From Fagopyrum homotropicum (taxonomy: Eukaryota > Streptophyta > Magnoliopsida > Caryophyllales > Polygonaceae), in assembly GCA_033239125.1 (NCBI GenBank), contig BSWB01000004.1, positions 119,731,235 through 119,795,234 on the forward strand: a stretch of 64,000 bases of DNA. The letters are read 5' to 3'. Below the pieces are notes generated by a model that worked only from the letters and a program-made list of their open reading frames with translations, was not told where the DNA came from and did not search any database. The translations under genes were made by a program, and so were the position numbers. This document shows, in pieces, positions 21,607 through 32,500 of this stretch (position 1 is the first letter of the stretch; every line of letters begins with the position of its first letter).

Positions 21607-22578
21607 TGTTAGCATGAAATATGACTATATTTTAGGCACTTATTTTAGTTGTTTTTCCCTCTTTATAGTGTTCTTAGATATGTGTTTGAAGCAATTGTAA
21701 GCTAGTTCACCCACTTTATCGATATAGAGATCTACACTAGCTTCGTTTCGTTTTTAGGTGAATAAGGCTTGATTGGAGCAAAATGTGGAAGGAAAGGAGT
21801 GTTTGACCACACTTGATGGCAAGGAGATGCATTGGAGAGGCTAACGAAGGAGCATGGATGAAGGATGTCACGAAACTAAGGCAAAAACAAGGAGTTCGAA
21901 GAACCACGCCCTGAATTACGGCCGTGAAAGTGAGTTTTGAAGTCCACGCTCTAAATTACGGCCGTGGATCTAGCAACATGATCGTGGAAGAGAGTTTGGA
22001 ACACAACAGAGAGTTACACGGTCTAAACCACGGCCGTGGAAATCATGATGTTCCGTAATCTTGTTCCACGCGCTGAATTACGGTCGTGGAAAGTTGTTCT
22101 TAACCGTTATTTTGGTGATTTTGTGACGTGTCATATTTTGCCACGTCAGCCACATCATTGGGCTTTCTCGAAACCCTACCCCGCCCTATAAAAAGGCTTG
22201 AGAAGAGAGTTTTCGGGATCCGTACTGAGCGTCGTTTAACCGTTGTTTGGAGTTCCGCTTGGAGTTTGGAGACGACCTTAAGGTTTCATTTCAACTTTAA
22301 GAATTGGGGATTCGCGAAGGAAGTATTTTCGGAGATTGTGTACTTTTGGAGATTTCTTAGGGTTTTCATTAAAGGACTAATTGACATCCCGTTCTTTGTG
22401 TCTTCTCTAGATCTTTGTGAGGGTTTCTATACCTATTCTTCTGAATTCATAAACATATTTTGTGTTTGGATTTCGAGGCAATCTATATGATTGACATCCC
22501 GTTCTTTGTGGGTTCGCTTGCTTTTATTCTAGTTTTATAAATTTAAAACTTATTTGCACGCACGTTTTAGGGTGAACA
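21607..22578 (+). repeat. LTR shared between two Athila B units, internally deleted
   Basis: Starts TGTTAGCATGAAATATGAC and ends GTGAACA. It is preceded by a 3' internal end and followed by a primer site, so it served as 3' LTR of one unit and 5' LTR of the next. It is 972 bp, against about 1650 bp for the B 3' LTR: the stretch between about 22475 and 22510 has lost some 700-800 bp of transcribed LTR. Palindrome array at 21904-22100 and TATAAAAAG at 22187-22195. Confidence 0.85.
21904..22195 (+). promoter_or_regulatory. U3 palindrome array and TATA box of LTR B
   Basis: ACGGCCGT at 21918, 21958 and about 22030 and ACGGTCGT at 22080, each in a CCACG ... CGTGG setting, then TATAAAAAG at 22187-22195. 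Same geometry as LTR A. Confidence 0.7.
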
Positions 22579-22584
22579 AGTTTT

Positions 22585-22602
22585 TGGCGCCGTTGCCGGG
22601 GA
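22585..22602 (+). other. Primer binding site of element B (tRNA-Asp)
   Basis: TGGCGCCGTTGCCGGGGA, six bases after the LTR end and identical to the site of element A. Confidence 0.9.
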
Positions 22603-22706
22603 ATTGGTCAAGACCAATTCCGGTTTTCGGTTGTCGAGCTTGGGAGCTTTTGCTCTTATTATTTGATATCTTTTTGTGAGTGTTTTTTTGCAGATTCTTT
22701 AGGTAT

Positions 22707-24049
22707 ATGCAAAAGACTAGATCTACCAAAGATCTAGTTCCTTTCGATCCAGAACTTGAGAGAACTTTAAGAAGAAAGTTGAAAGAGAAAAAGATGGCCG
22801 AAAACAATGAAAGAAACATCCAAGCTGAGTTGGATGAAGTTCAACTTCAACTTAAGTTGAGTGAGAAAGCTCGTTTGGACGAGTTAACGAGTCATCAATT
22901 CCAAATTGATGAACTCAAGGCTATGATGTTGGACATGAAATTGGAGTTGAATGATGCTAAGAAAAAGAAGGTCAAGAGACCAACTAAGTCCACTAGAGAT
23001 GATTCATCCGATGATGAAGATCTTGATATGCCGAAACTAGAGGAAAGTGATCTGGTGATTCACCCCGTTTGTAACATCCCAAGACCACCGGTTGTTCCTC
23101 GCATTCCCGCTGGAGATGTGAGAGTTGCTAATGGGGGGAAGAACCACGAACTCTCGGGCAAAGGATGAATCCAATTCAGCAACCACTCCGTCTAGGTGTG
23201 AATTTCGGAGCTGAGGATATCCAGGAATTCAGTTTTAGCCCACACGTTATTACCATGGTTCGCCAAAGTCAATTTGGTGGAACTAGTTCTGAATCTCCAC
23301 ACCAACATTTACAGAATTTTGAGATTCTAATGGAAACATTGAAGCCGAAAAGGGCTACTAACAACAACTATAAAATCAAGCCGTTTTTTCTTTTCTTTGA
23401 AGGACAAAGCTTTAGCTTGGTATCAAACCCTTCTAGCTGCAAAGCTTGACACATGGGAGGATCTATCTTCGGAGTTCCTCACGAAGTTCTTTCCGTCATC
23501 CAAGACGGCGGAATTGAGAGGTAAGATTAATGCATTTTCTATGAAGGCTAACGAAACTTTTATTCAATCATGGGAAAGATTTCAGGACCTCTTATTGGAT
23601 TTCCCACACCATGGCATTTCAAAGTTGGAGTTATTAGAGATTTACTACAAGGGCTTGGATGTGGACACACAATTCAACCTCCAAACTCTCTCTTGTGGTA
23701 CATTCATGGATATGAGAGAGGATGATGATTGGGACTTCATTGAGAAGAAAGCCCAAGTGATTGAGAAGTATTCCCACTGGAAGATTGAGCCGGGAGTCAA
23801 GCTGGACAAACTCAAATATTCTCCCTCAACACCGAAATCAAGGAGTTGAAGGAAATTATTAGAGCTGGCCTTCAACAGCCAAAGGAGCTAGATGTTGGCT
23901 ACTTAGGCAACACCACTAACAACAACAACAACAACAACAATAACAACCACCAAGGGAACCGGAACAACAACCGAAACAACAATTGGAACAACAATAATTG
24001 GAATAACAACAACAAAAACCGAAATTCCAACAACAATTGGCGTTCCAAC
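22707..24049 (+). pseudogene. Gag of element B, first part, three frameshifts
   Basis: Starts at ATG 22707 with a charged N-terminus (LVPFDPELERTLRRK) homologous to the gag of A and C, then the gag core (LAWYQTLLAAKLDTWEDL, FIQSWERFQDLLLD, SCGTFMDMREDD) and an Asn-rich tract (about 23920-24040). Extra bases near 23141 (G run) and 23385 (T run) and a shift near 23815 break the frame. The frame is cut at 24049, within the Asn-rich tract, by element C and resumes at 37259. As in A, no CCHC zinc knuckle is seen. This copy is clearly older than the gags of A and C. Confidence 0.88.
24045..24049. repeat. Target site duplication of element C, left copy
   Basis: CCAAC at 24045-24049 is repeated at 37254-37258, directly outside the two LTR ends. 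Confidence 0.95.
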
Positions 24050-24648
24050 TGTTCGCCACTTAGCGTGCGTGCAAATAAGCTTTAATTTTAAAACTAGAAA
24101 TCAAGCAAGCGAACCCGCAGTGTACGGATCGATATAGTTGAGCAAGAATTCCAGAGTATCGAACACAGGAATTTGGGGGGTTAAATCCAGTTATAGATTA
24201 TCAAGCAAGTAAGTGTATGAAGCTTTTCAAGTATTGGGAAAACAAAAATCCTAAAGATCCAGGAATCCAGCTGTAGCAATCAATTCAAGATATACTGAAG
24301 GTATAAGGACAGAGTTGAGATATGCAAAGGTATGCTAATGTAAGGTAATCGTACGGTGAAGTTCCAAACACCTTATATGACTCACCTAGAAGACACTCTC
24401 TATAAAGGTTGTTGAGGCTTCAGTATAGAAAGGATCTAAAGGTAGGAATTCATGTCAAATACCCAAACTTGTAATCCAAGGATCAAGACTAACTAAACCG
24501 ATTAAGGTTATGACACTCACAATCGAGGTAGAGGTTGTTGAGGCTTTACTACCACCTAGAAAAGGCAAGCCAAGACTAAGTTAAAGCAAATCTTTAACTT
24601 TGGATTAAAGTAAAAGCAAGTTCGTAACTTAACACAAAATTACTGGTA

Positions 24649-24683
24649 GTTCTTGAGTTCCACGGCCGTGGAAGCTCAAGAAC
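24649..24683 (-). repeat. Leader inverted repeat of LTR C (3' copy)
   Basis: GTTCTTGAG and CTCAAGAAC flank TTCCACGGCCGTGGAA, giving an almost perfect 35-nt dyad. The 5' LTR copy is at 36143-36177. Confidence 0.85.
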
Positions 24684-25203
24684 AGACCGTAGATTAGGGT
24701 TGTCGGCGATTCTCTCTAACTCTCAGGGTCCAATCTGTTTACGATCGATCTATCATCATCTAAGCCACAACTATCAACCCTTCACCTTAGAATTGTTAAA
24801 GGGTTTTAGCCAACAATAGTCATATTGATATCAAATTCAAGGTTTAAAAGAATGAAAGATGGAAACTTCCAAAAACTTTCAATAACTTTAAAGTCAATCT
24901 CAAATCCACAATCAAGAACAATAATCGTCAATAGATTCGGAATAACACAAACAATCACAAATCTTAGATAAGAAGGAAGAACGGGATGTCAAACCGTCTT
25001 CTAAATCAAACCTAAGTAAGAAGCGAAATCTTCTTACGAACACTCTTCCGAATCTTCAATCTTCCGTCAATCTGGAAATCCCAATGACAAAGCACAAATC
25101 ACTCCAACACAATCTTTGCCAAATGCGAAATTAGGGCAATTCCAAGCGTAAGTGTAAGCAAAAGTGCGTCTAAGCAGAGGTGACGGAATCTCTCTTCGTC
25201 CGT

Positions 25204-25460
25204 CCTTTTATAGTGTAAGATAAAATCGGCCCGGCCCAATTGCGTAGGAGATCGTGGCTTAAAGTGTGGCGAAAAAGATCGCCAAGATCACGGTCGTGGA
25301 AGGGTTCCACGGCCGTAATTTAAAGCGTGGAAACTGTCACGGTTTGACACAACTCTTCCACGGCCGTAGAAGTTGCTGGAATGAATCACGCTTCCCTTGC
25401 CAAGGTTCCACGGCCGTGGACTTGAACGTGGAATGTAGTACGGCCGTATTTTAGAGCGTG
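25204..25460 (-). promoter_or_regulatory. U3 palindrome array and TATA box of 3' LTR C
   Basis: ACGGYCGT sites at 25290, 25309, 25360, 25410 and 25440, with the TATA box at 25204-25212 on the minus strand. The spacing of about 80-240 bp equals that of LTR A. Confidence 0.75.
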
Positions 25461-25757
25461 GTTTAGGGCTAGACGTGATTCTTCCTTTCCTCGTGCCATT
25501 CTTCAAGTTGGCACATCCTTAGCTCCTAGGAATGTCGTCAATTCATGGACATGCTCAATCAAACTCCATCCTTGCTCAATTCCGTTCGGAAATAGCTCTT
25601 AATTGCCTACAATCAACATAAAGCTTGTGTAGATCTCTATATCGACATTATAGACAAACTAGCTCACAAATGCATCAATGCTTAATCAATGACTATCAAT
25701 ATGGATGAAATACACTTAGAAAACGTGCCTAAAATATCACAATATTTCATGCTAACA

Positions 25758-27134
25758 AATAACCCCATACTTGCCACTTGCTTGTCCCTAAGCAAGGTCT
25801 TTCAAAAGCTTTAAAACACAAGTTAGGATGAAATATATGTACCTTCTCAAAGCAAAACTTCTTTTGGATGAATGTACCTTCTAATCAATAGATCATTCTC
25901 AAATCTTGCTTCATTCGTGTATAAGACTTTCATACACTTAATCAAAGGGTAAAGAGTAAAGAAAGCTCATGAATTAATCAAACTTCTATGTAAACATCAT
26001 AACCTTCAAACATTATCAAAATCAATCATAAGAAACTTCAATTTAAATCACCAAGTCATATAACATTCTTTTGATCTTAAGGACTTTCAAACAAGAAAGG
26101 TCTAGAATGTGGAAAGGGAAGGAAACTTTAAGGAATGTGGTGCATGAATCCGGGAAAGTGGATAACTACTCTTTTCTTCTTCTCTTGCGGTTTCCGCAGC
26201 ACTTTCAACTTAGAGCTTCGCTCTCTTCTTTTCATTTTTCGACTTTACTTTTGGAGTTATGGATAGAGGTGCACAAAAACCGAAGCCTAGGAGATTGGTG
26301 TTTCTCAATTTTTATGAGATGCCTCAAACCCTTAGTGCACATACCATAATCCGCTAGGAATATCGCTCAATCCGACTTTGGCAAGACACAAACACCCGGC
26401 TATGTGAATGGTGCCGAGTTACTCATCATCATGATTGACTTCCCCAAACCTACAATTTCTTTCTATTCCTTTGAATGCAAAGTATTGCTTTCATGGCCCT
26501 CCCACATCATACATGCCTTTTTCATTCAACTCCTCCAAATTCCCGGATAGGTAAAGGAGGTCAATATTTCAATGAGGGGCTAAATGATCAAAGAAAGAAG
26601 AAAGAAAAAAATCGAATTGCCTTAATCATCTCAAAAGGAAGTATAAGAACCTATAGTGTGATTTCAACCTTATTTTCCCAACATGATTTAAGTAACATTC
26701 ATCACATTATGGAATTTGCAAAAGAGGTATAATCAACTCATTCAATTTCTTTTCAATTCACTATTCGTTTAAGCATGCAATTGTCATCAAACTCAATTCA
26801 CAAGTAGTGATTATCATAGAAATCATCTCTATCCTTAGAAGCACAAAATTTTCAAAATTTTTCAATTTTTATGGGTTTTTTAAACTCTTTTTCATGCAAT
26901 GCAATAATGAAACGTGTAACAATATAATGAACATGCAAGATAGTCTCAATAGAAGCAATCAAAGTGAGTAAGAGTTATTACAAACTTTTAGTCACACCCC
27001 ACACCATACTTGGAACAAACATTGTCCCTAATGTTCAAATAAAAGAAAAAGAAGAAAAGAAAGAAAGAAAAAGAAAGAAAAAGAAACTCACAAAATGGTA
27101 GTGGAGCGGCTAAAGCTGTCAGTCATTATCATCG
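25758..27134 (-). other. 3' non-coding region of element C
   Basis: 1.4 kb with no credible gene. It contains the terminal purine tract and the CTTGCTT stem-loop next to 25757, the 62-nt invariant block at 26366-26427, the CCTAGGCTTCGG stretch near 26285, and the post-ORF purine motif near 27000-27035. The plus-strand ORFs at 26071-26349 and 26475-26732 are shadows. Confidence 0.7.
26366..26427 (-). other. 62-nt invariant non-coding block (element C copy)
   Basis: Identical over all 62 bases to 13527-13588 (A) and 61920-61981 (E) once oriented. Confidence 0.85.
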
Positions 27135-28703
27135 TCACTGCGGTGGAGGTGGGAATGGAGAGAAGCTAGGGTCATAGTACCGCCCGAACTACTGGCGGTA
27201 GACATCCCTCATCATATGGTCGAGGTCATCCATGCGTCCATCTCTCGCGTCAGCTCGGATCTCCAAAGCTCCCACCCTATCAGAAAGGCTGGTAGCCCAC
27301 TCTGGCATCTGCTCATACCAACTAGGAGCCTGGCTGTACCACCCCGGTGCATCTGACGGTGCTGGTGGTGGTGGTGGTGGCGGTGCCTGTGCAGACCATG
27401 GAGGTGGAGCTCCGTACCATGCAAGAGGGGCCTCCATCCAAGTAGGTCTCTCACTCACGTTGGCGCGGCGAGAGGATGATCCTGAAGCTCTGGCGGGACG
27501 TGGAGAACGTCTAGGCATGTCAGAAGCTATGTTCGGCTGATCCAGAAACGTGCCAAAATCCTGCTCGGCTCCTCCTCCTCCCTCAAACTGATCTTTCATC
27601 TCCTCCTCCTCAACTACAGGTGGTGGTGGGACATATGGAGGGGCTGCAATCCTGTTCGCATGCATAGAAGCGAACGTCGCCTTCTAGTTATGGCGTCCAG
27701 CCATAATGGAATACTCTGGGAGCCACTCAATGCCCTTCCCCGTCCTGCTCTCCCATGGCATAGCTGCATATGGTGGACCTCTATGGGTAGGGAAGATGAG
27801 ACCTCTAGTCATGAAGGCCTGGAGTCCTAGGGGTACAGCAGGAATACGTGTACATGCAGAAAAATCTACCCCTAACATCCTAGCAAGGTGGGTGACTATC
27901 CCACCATATCCAATGTTGTCAGCCCTCTTGTTCTTAAGCTTGCTCATGGTAGCAGCTAAGAGGGTGGCGCAGTCAGTAGGTCGTCCATACAGCATGGAGT
28001 ACAGAAGGAAGAGCTCATCCATCTTGATCTTCTGAGGTGTCTCCGTCCTAGGGAAGAGACACTCAGAAAGGACCCGGTGAGCAATCTTCAAGGCTAAGTG
28101 ATACATCAACTTAGCCTTGGTATCAGCTGGTTGCCAGCGGTCCTCGTTGGCGCAAATCATGGCTACCTCCTCCCAGAAATCCTTGGCGTAAACGCCGCTG
28201 GGGAAACGACCATTGAAGGTCTCTTGGAACCCAAAGAAGGTTCCAAACTCCCGGATGGAGAAATCATAGTTTCTTTCCATCAGACGGAAAGAAACTGTCC
28301 TATCCACATGGTTGTGCTCAAAAGATGTCACAACCTCTCTAGTAATCTCCTCGTAGGCGTCTTCTCGGATATCCGAGAAGACGATAAGACCGGCTCTATC
28401 CAAGAGCCAAGTAAGGTCATCTATGATGTGTAGAGGAGCTAAATCCTCCAACAATAGGTACCTAGGTCCTATAATAGCCCTCTTATGGATCCTCTCTAAG
28501 GCGTCGAGATGATCCTCGTGAATGGTAGGTACCCTAGGGCTTGGAGGTGATGGTGATGAAGGTGATGATGGAGGTGAAGGAGATGAGGGTGGTGGTGCTC
28601 TAGAGGATGAAGAGGAAGAGGGGTTGCCCTTCCTCTTTTGATTCTTATCCTTCTCCTTGTTCTTATCCTTATTTCTCCCAGAAACTCTCCTCACAAAATC
28701 CAA
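27135..28703 (-). pseudogene. ORF in the env-like position of element C, two stops and lost ATG
   Basis: Homologue of 11260-12837 in one unbroken frame of about 523 codons, with TAG at 27686-27684 (Trp codon in A) and TAG at 27191-27189 (Gln codon in A). The initiator is TTG at 28703-28701 where A has ATG, so the start is lost by one base change. Features match A: Lys-rich then Ser/Pro-rich N-terminus, FGFQETFNGRFPSGVY, DRWQPADTKAKLMYH, RTETPQKI, GGIVTHLA, MPWE, then a Pro/Trp/Tyr-rich tail. No membrane helix is visible. Unlike A it has no frameshift around codon 105, so it shows the original frame of that region. All the stops are C-to-T or G-to-A changes. Confidence 0.85.
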
Positions 28704-28715
28704 TACTGTTGAAAA

Positions 28716-28746
28716 CCACGGTCTGTTCTTGGTGTTGCACGGCCGT
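28716..28746 (-). other. Leader module before the env-like ORF of C
   Basis: CCACGGTCTGTTCTT (28716-28730, plus strand) and CACGGCCGTGG (28738-28748) lie just upstream of the ORF start. The 15-nt stretch is the exact reverse complement of 36172-36186 in the C 5' LTR leader, as in element A. Confidence 0.75.
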
Positions 28747-29132
28747 GGAAGTGACAGGGATAGTGGTTCGTCTCGACTTTTCTCAAAACTCAGAAATCAA
28801 CAACCAAACTCAGCAATCAGGCAACCCTAGACTAATTCCTTCCAATTTCAATCAGTTCTCCTATAAATGCTAGCAAGAACGAAGCCGAATTGACAAAGAT
28901 AGAGAAGAGCGGAAAAAACCTAGGTTTCGGATTTTAAAATCCGAATTCTGCGCTCCTTGGTGATTTGCCGCTCGATTCGTCGCTTGGATCTCGTTGGTGA
29001 TCAGATTAGCTTCAGTTTGGGTCGAAGAATCGTTGAAAACGATTAACGAATGAGGATTTGAGTGTAGAGGCGTGATTTCAGCAAAGAGGGCGTGGAATTG
29101 GGTTTTGTGGTGTGTTTTTGTGAAGAACGTGG

Positions 29133-29290
29133 TTTATATAGTGGCCGGCAAAATTTTTGAAAACCACGGTCTATCGGGGGGTTCCACGGCCGTGGAATTG
29201 TACGGAACCGTGGTTTTGGTGATTTTTCAAATGCTTTTGGAAATTACGGTCAATGTAGCTGTCACGGCCATGGTTTAGGCCGTGGAACTC
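29133..29290 (-). promoter_or_regulatory. Putative internal promoter of the env-like ORF (element C)
   Basis: Palindrome sites (CCACGGCCGTGG at 29183-29194, ACGGCCATGG near 29263, several CCGTGGT or ACGGTC half-sites) lie upstream of TATATAAA at 29140-29133, 430 nt before the ORF start. Same layout as 10678-10830 in A. Confidence 0.6.
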
Positions 29291-29473
29291 TCTGTAATGC
29301 TCCGAAGTCCAAGTTTCGTCACTTTTCTTCAAAATTACTCTTCCCCTTTCCTTTTCCATTGTTCCTACATCCAAAAACACGAACATACCGGAAGGAATCG
29401 AAGGCAAAACAAAGCAAAATCGTCTAAACTAAGCTAAACTATGAATCAAAAACAAAAAACGTAAATGCAATAC

Positions 29474-29491
29474 CTTGGGTTGCCTCCCAAG
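29474..29491 (-). other. Conserved stem-loop after pol (element C)
   Basis: The same CTTGGG/CCCAAG stem with a 6-nt loop as at 10475-10492. Confidence 0.6.
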
Positions 29492-29532
29492 AAGTGCTTC
29501 GTTTAAGGTCCGTAGCTAGACCATATTCGCAC

Positions 29533-32500
29533 TTATTCGAGTGCGGTGGGCGCGAACTCTTCAGCTTGGAGTTCCGGCGTATACTTCTTGAGTCGTTGAC
29601 CGTTCACCTTAAAGCTTCCGCCCGCTTCACCTCATACTTCAACTGCACCATGGGGGAAAATACGTTTGATTAGAAAAGGTCCGGTCCAACGAGATTTAAG
29701 CTTACCTGGAAAGAGACGAAGCCTTGAATTGAAGAGGAGAACTTGATCTCCTTCTTTGAAGTCCTTTGGAATGATATGCTTATCATGCCAACACTTTGCT
29801 CTCTCCTTATAAATCTTGGCGTTTTCATAAGCGTTCAAGCGGAGTTCTTCAAGCTCATTAAGGTTTAAGAGACACTTCTCTCCCGCTTCCTTCATGCTGA
29901 AATTCAACCACTTGATGGCCCAAAACGCCTTATGCTCCAACTCTACCGGTAAATGGCAAGACTTCCCATACACAAGGTTGTATGGTGTGGTTCCTATAGG
30001 AGTCTTGTACGCAGTCCGGTACGCCCATAATGCATCATCAAGCTTCAAGGACCAATCCTTCCTAGTCCTTGAAACCGTCTTCTCTAGGATTCCTTTGATC
30101 TCCCGGTTTGAAATCTCAACTTGTCCACTAGTTTGTGGATGATAAGGGGTGGCGATCTTGTGAGTAACCCTATACTTAGCTAGAAGAGCTTCAAAGCGCC
30201 GGGCAATGAAGTGAGAACCTCCATCACTAATGATAGTCCTTGGTGTCCCAAATCGTGGGAAGATGGTCTTGTTAAAGAACTTAACCACCACCATGGCATC
30301 ATTGGTGGGAGAGGCAATTGCTTCCACCCATCTAGAAACGTAATCCACCGCCAAGAGTATGTATTGGTTTCCACAAGATGATGGGAATGGTCCCATAAAG
30401 TCAACTCCCCAAACATCGAAAATCTCCACCTCTTGGATGTTATTGAGAGGCATCTCATTCCTCCTAGAGATATTTCTTGTTCTTTGACAAGCATCGCAGC
30501 AGGAAACAAAGGATTGCACATCTCTAAATAAAGTAGGCCAAAAGAATCCAGATTGCAATACCTTAGCGCTAGTCTTGTTCGAACTAGCGTGTCCTCCACA
30601 TGGTAGTGAGTGACAATGGCGGATGACACTTTGCATCTCATCTTCCGGCACACATCGCCGAATGATGCCATCCGGACCTCTCTTAAAGAGGAGAAGTTCA
30701 TTCCAAAAGTATTCCCGAACATCCTTAAAGAACTTCTTTCTTTGTGCGTAGGATAATCCGGGCGGTATCTCTTGGCAAACCAAATAGTTAACAAAATCAG
30801 CAAACCATGGTTCATTACCTTTGGAGATTACTTTGATGCACTCCTCAATGATATGTAGGTGTTCGTCCGGGAAGGAGTCATCTATAGGTAAGTGGTCGTC
30901 CTCTAGATGTGTTAGGCAACTCAAATAATCCGCAACAGAATTTTCCAAACCCTTCTTGTCGCGGATCTCTAGATCGAATTCTTGTAGGAGAAGAATCCAT
31001 CTAATTAGCCTTGGCTTCGCATCCTTCTTTGCAAGGAGATACCGGATCGCAACATGATCCGTGTATACAATCACCTTTGCACCTACAAGATAAGAGCGAA
31101 ACTTGTCAATAGCATAAACAATGGCTAAAAATTCCTTTTCCGTAGTGGCGTAGTGGAGTTGCGCTTCATCTAGCGTCTTGCTAGCGTAGTATATGGCATG
31201 GGTTCGCCCTTCCTTTCTTTGTCCAAGAACAGCTCCTATGGCTACGTCACTAGCATCGCACATAACCTCAAAGGGAAGAGTCCAATCTGGAGGTTGGATA
31301 ATAGGTGCTGAAATTAGAGCTTCCCGGATCATGTTAAACGCATCCAAGCATTCCTGCGAAAACTCAAAAACTGCATCCTTCATCAATACATTAGTTAGCG
31401 GTTTTGATATTTTAGAGAAGTCTTTTATGAAGCGTCTATAGAATCCGGCATGTCCTAGAAAACTTCTTATCCCTTTCACCGAAGTTGGGGGAGGGAGCTT
31501 TTCTATGGTCTCTATCTTAGCTTTATCCACCTCTATCCCTCTACTTGAGATTAAGTGTCCTAAAACAATGCCTTCCTTAACCATGAATTGATACTTCTCC
31601 CAATTTAGAACTAGGTTGGTGTCTTCACACCTTTGTAATACAAGAGCAAGGTTAGCAAGACAATTGACAAAAGAGGAACCATAAACGGAGAAGTCATCCA
31701 TGAAAACCTCCATTATTTCCTCTATGTATTCGGAGAAGATGGCCATCATGCACCTTTGAAAGGTGGCTGGGGCGTTGCAAAGCCCGAACGGCATCCTCCT
31801 ATAAGCAAACGTACCCCATGGGCACGTAAATATGGTCTTCTCTTGATCATCCGGGTGTATCGGAATCTGAAAGAAACCACTATAACCATCAAGATAGCAA
31901 AAATGAGAATGCTGCGCTAACCTTTTAAGCATTTGATCGATGAATGGCAATGGGAAGTGATCCTTCCTCGTTGCATTGTTAAGCGTGCGGTAGTCTATGC
32001 ACATCCGCCATCCCGTTACGGTTCGGGTAGGAATGAGTTCGTTATTCTTGTTGGTGATGACCGTCATTCCTCCCTTCTTCGGAACTACTTGAACCGGACT
32101 CACCCACTTGCTATCGGAGATAGGGTAGATGATACCTGCATCAAGCAATTTAAGAATTTCCTTCTTGACAACCTCCTTCATGGTCGGATTCAACCGCCTT
32201 TGAGGTTGTCTTGAAGTCCTAAAGTCCTCTTCCATTAATATTTTATGCATGCATAGGGAAGGTTTGATTCCTACTAAGTCCTCAATAGTATATCCTAAAG
32301 CTTTTCTATGTTTCCTAAGGACAACCATGAGATTATTATGTTCATCTATGCTTAGATCGGAACTAACAATAACCGGAAAGGTAGAATTAGGTCCTAGAAA
32401 AGCGTACCTTAGGTGAGTAGGAAGTGGCTTTAGTTCCATCGCTTTCGGAGCTTCCAATGGCTCTTGAGGAGCATCCGATGCCTCCTTAGAAGTGTCTAAG

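Larger units (their letters stand above)
24050..25757 (-). repeat. 3' LTR of element C
   Basis: 1708 bp, TGTTAGC ... GGCGAACA on the minus strand. Palindrome array at 25285-25460, TATAAAAGG at 25212-25204, leader dyad at 24649-24683. Confidence 0.95.

Noticed and set aside
27232..27540. 102-aa plus-strand Gly-rich ORF
   Set aside because: Antisense of the Pro/Trp/Tyr-rich tail of the env-like ORF of C.
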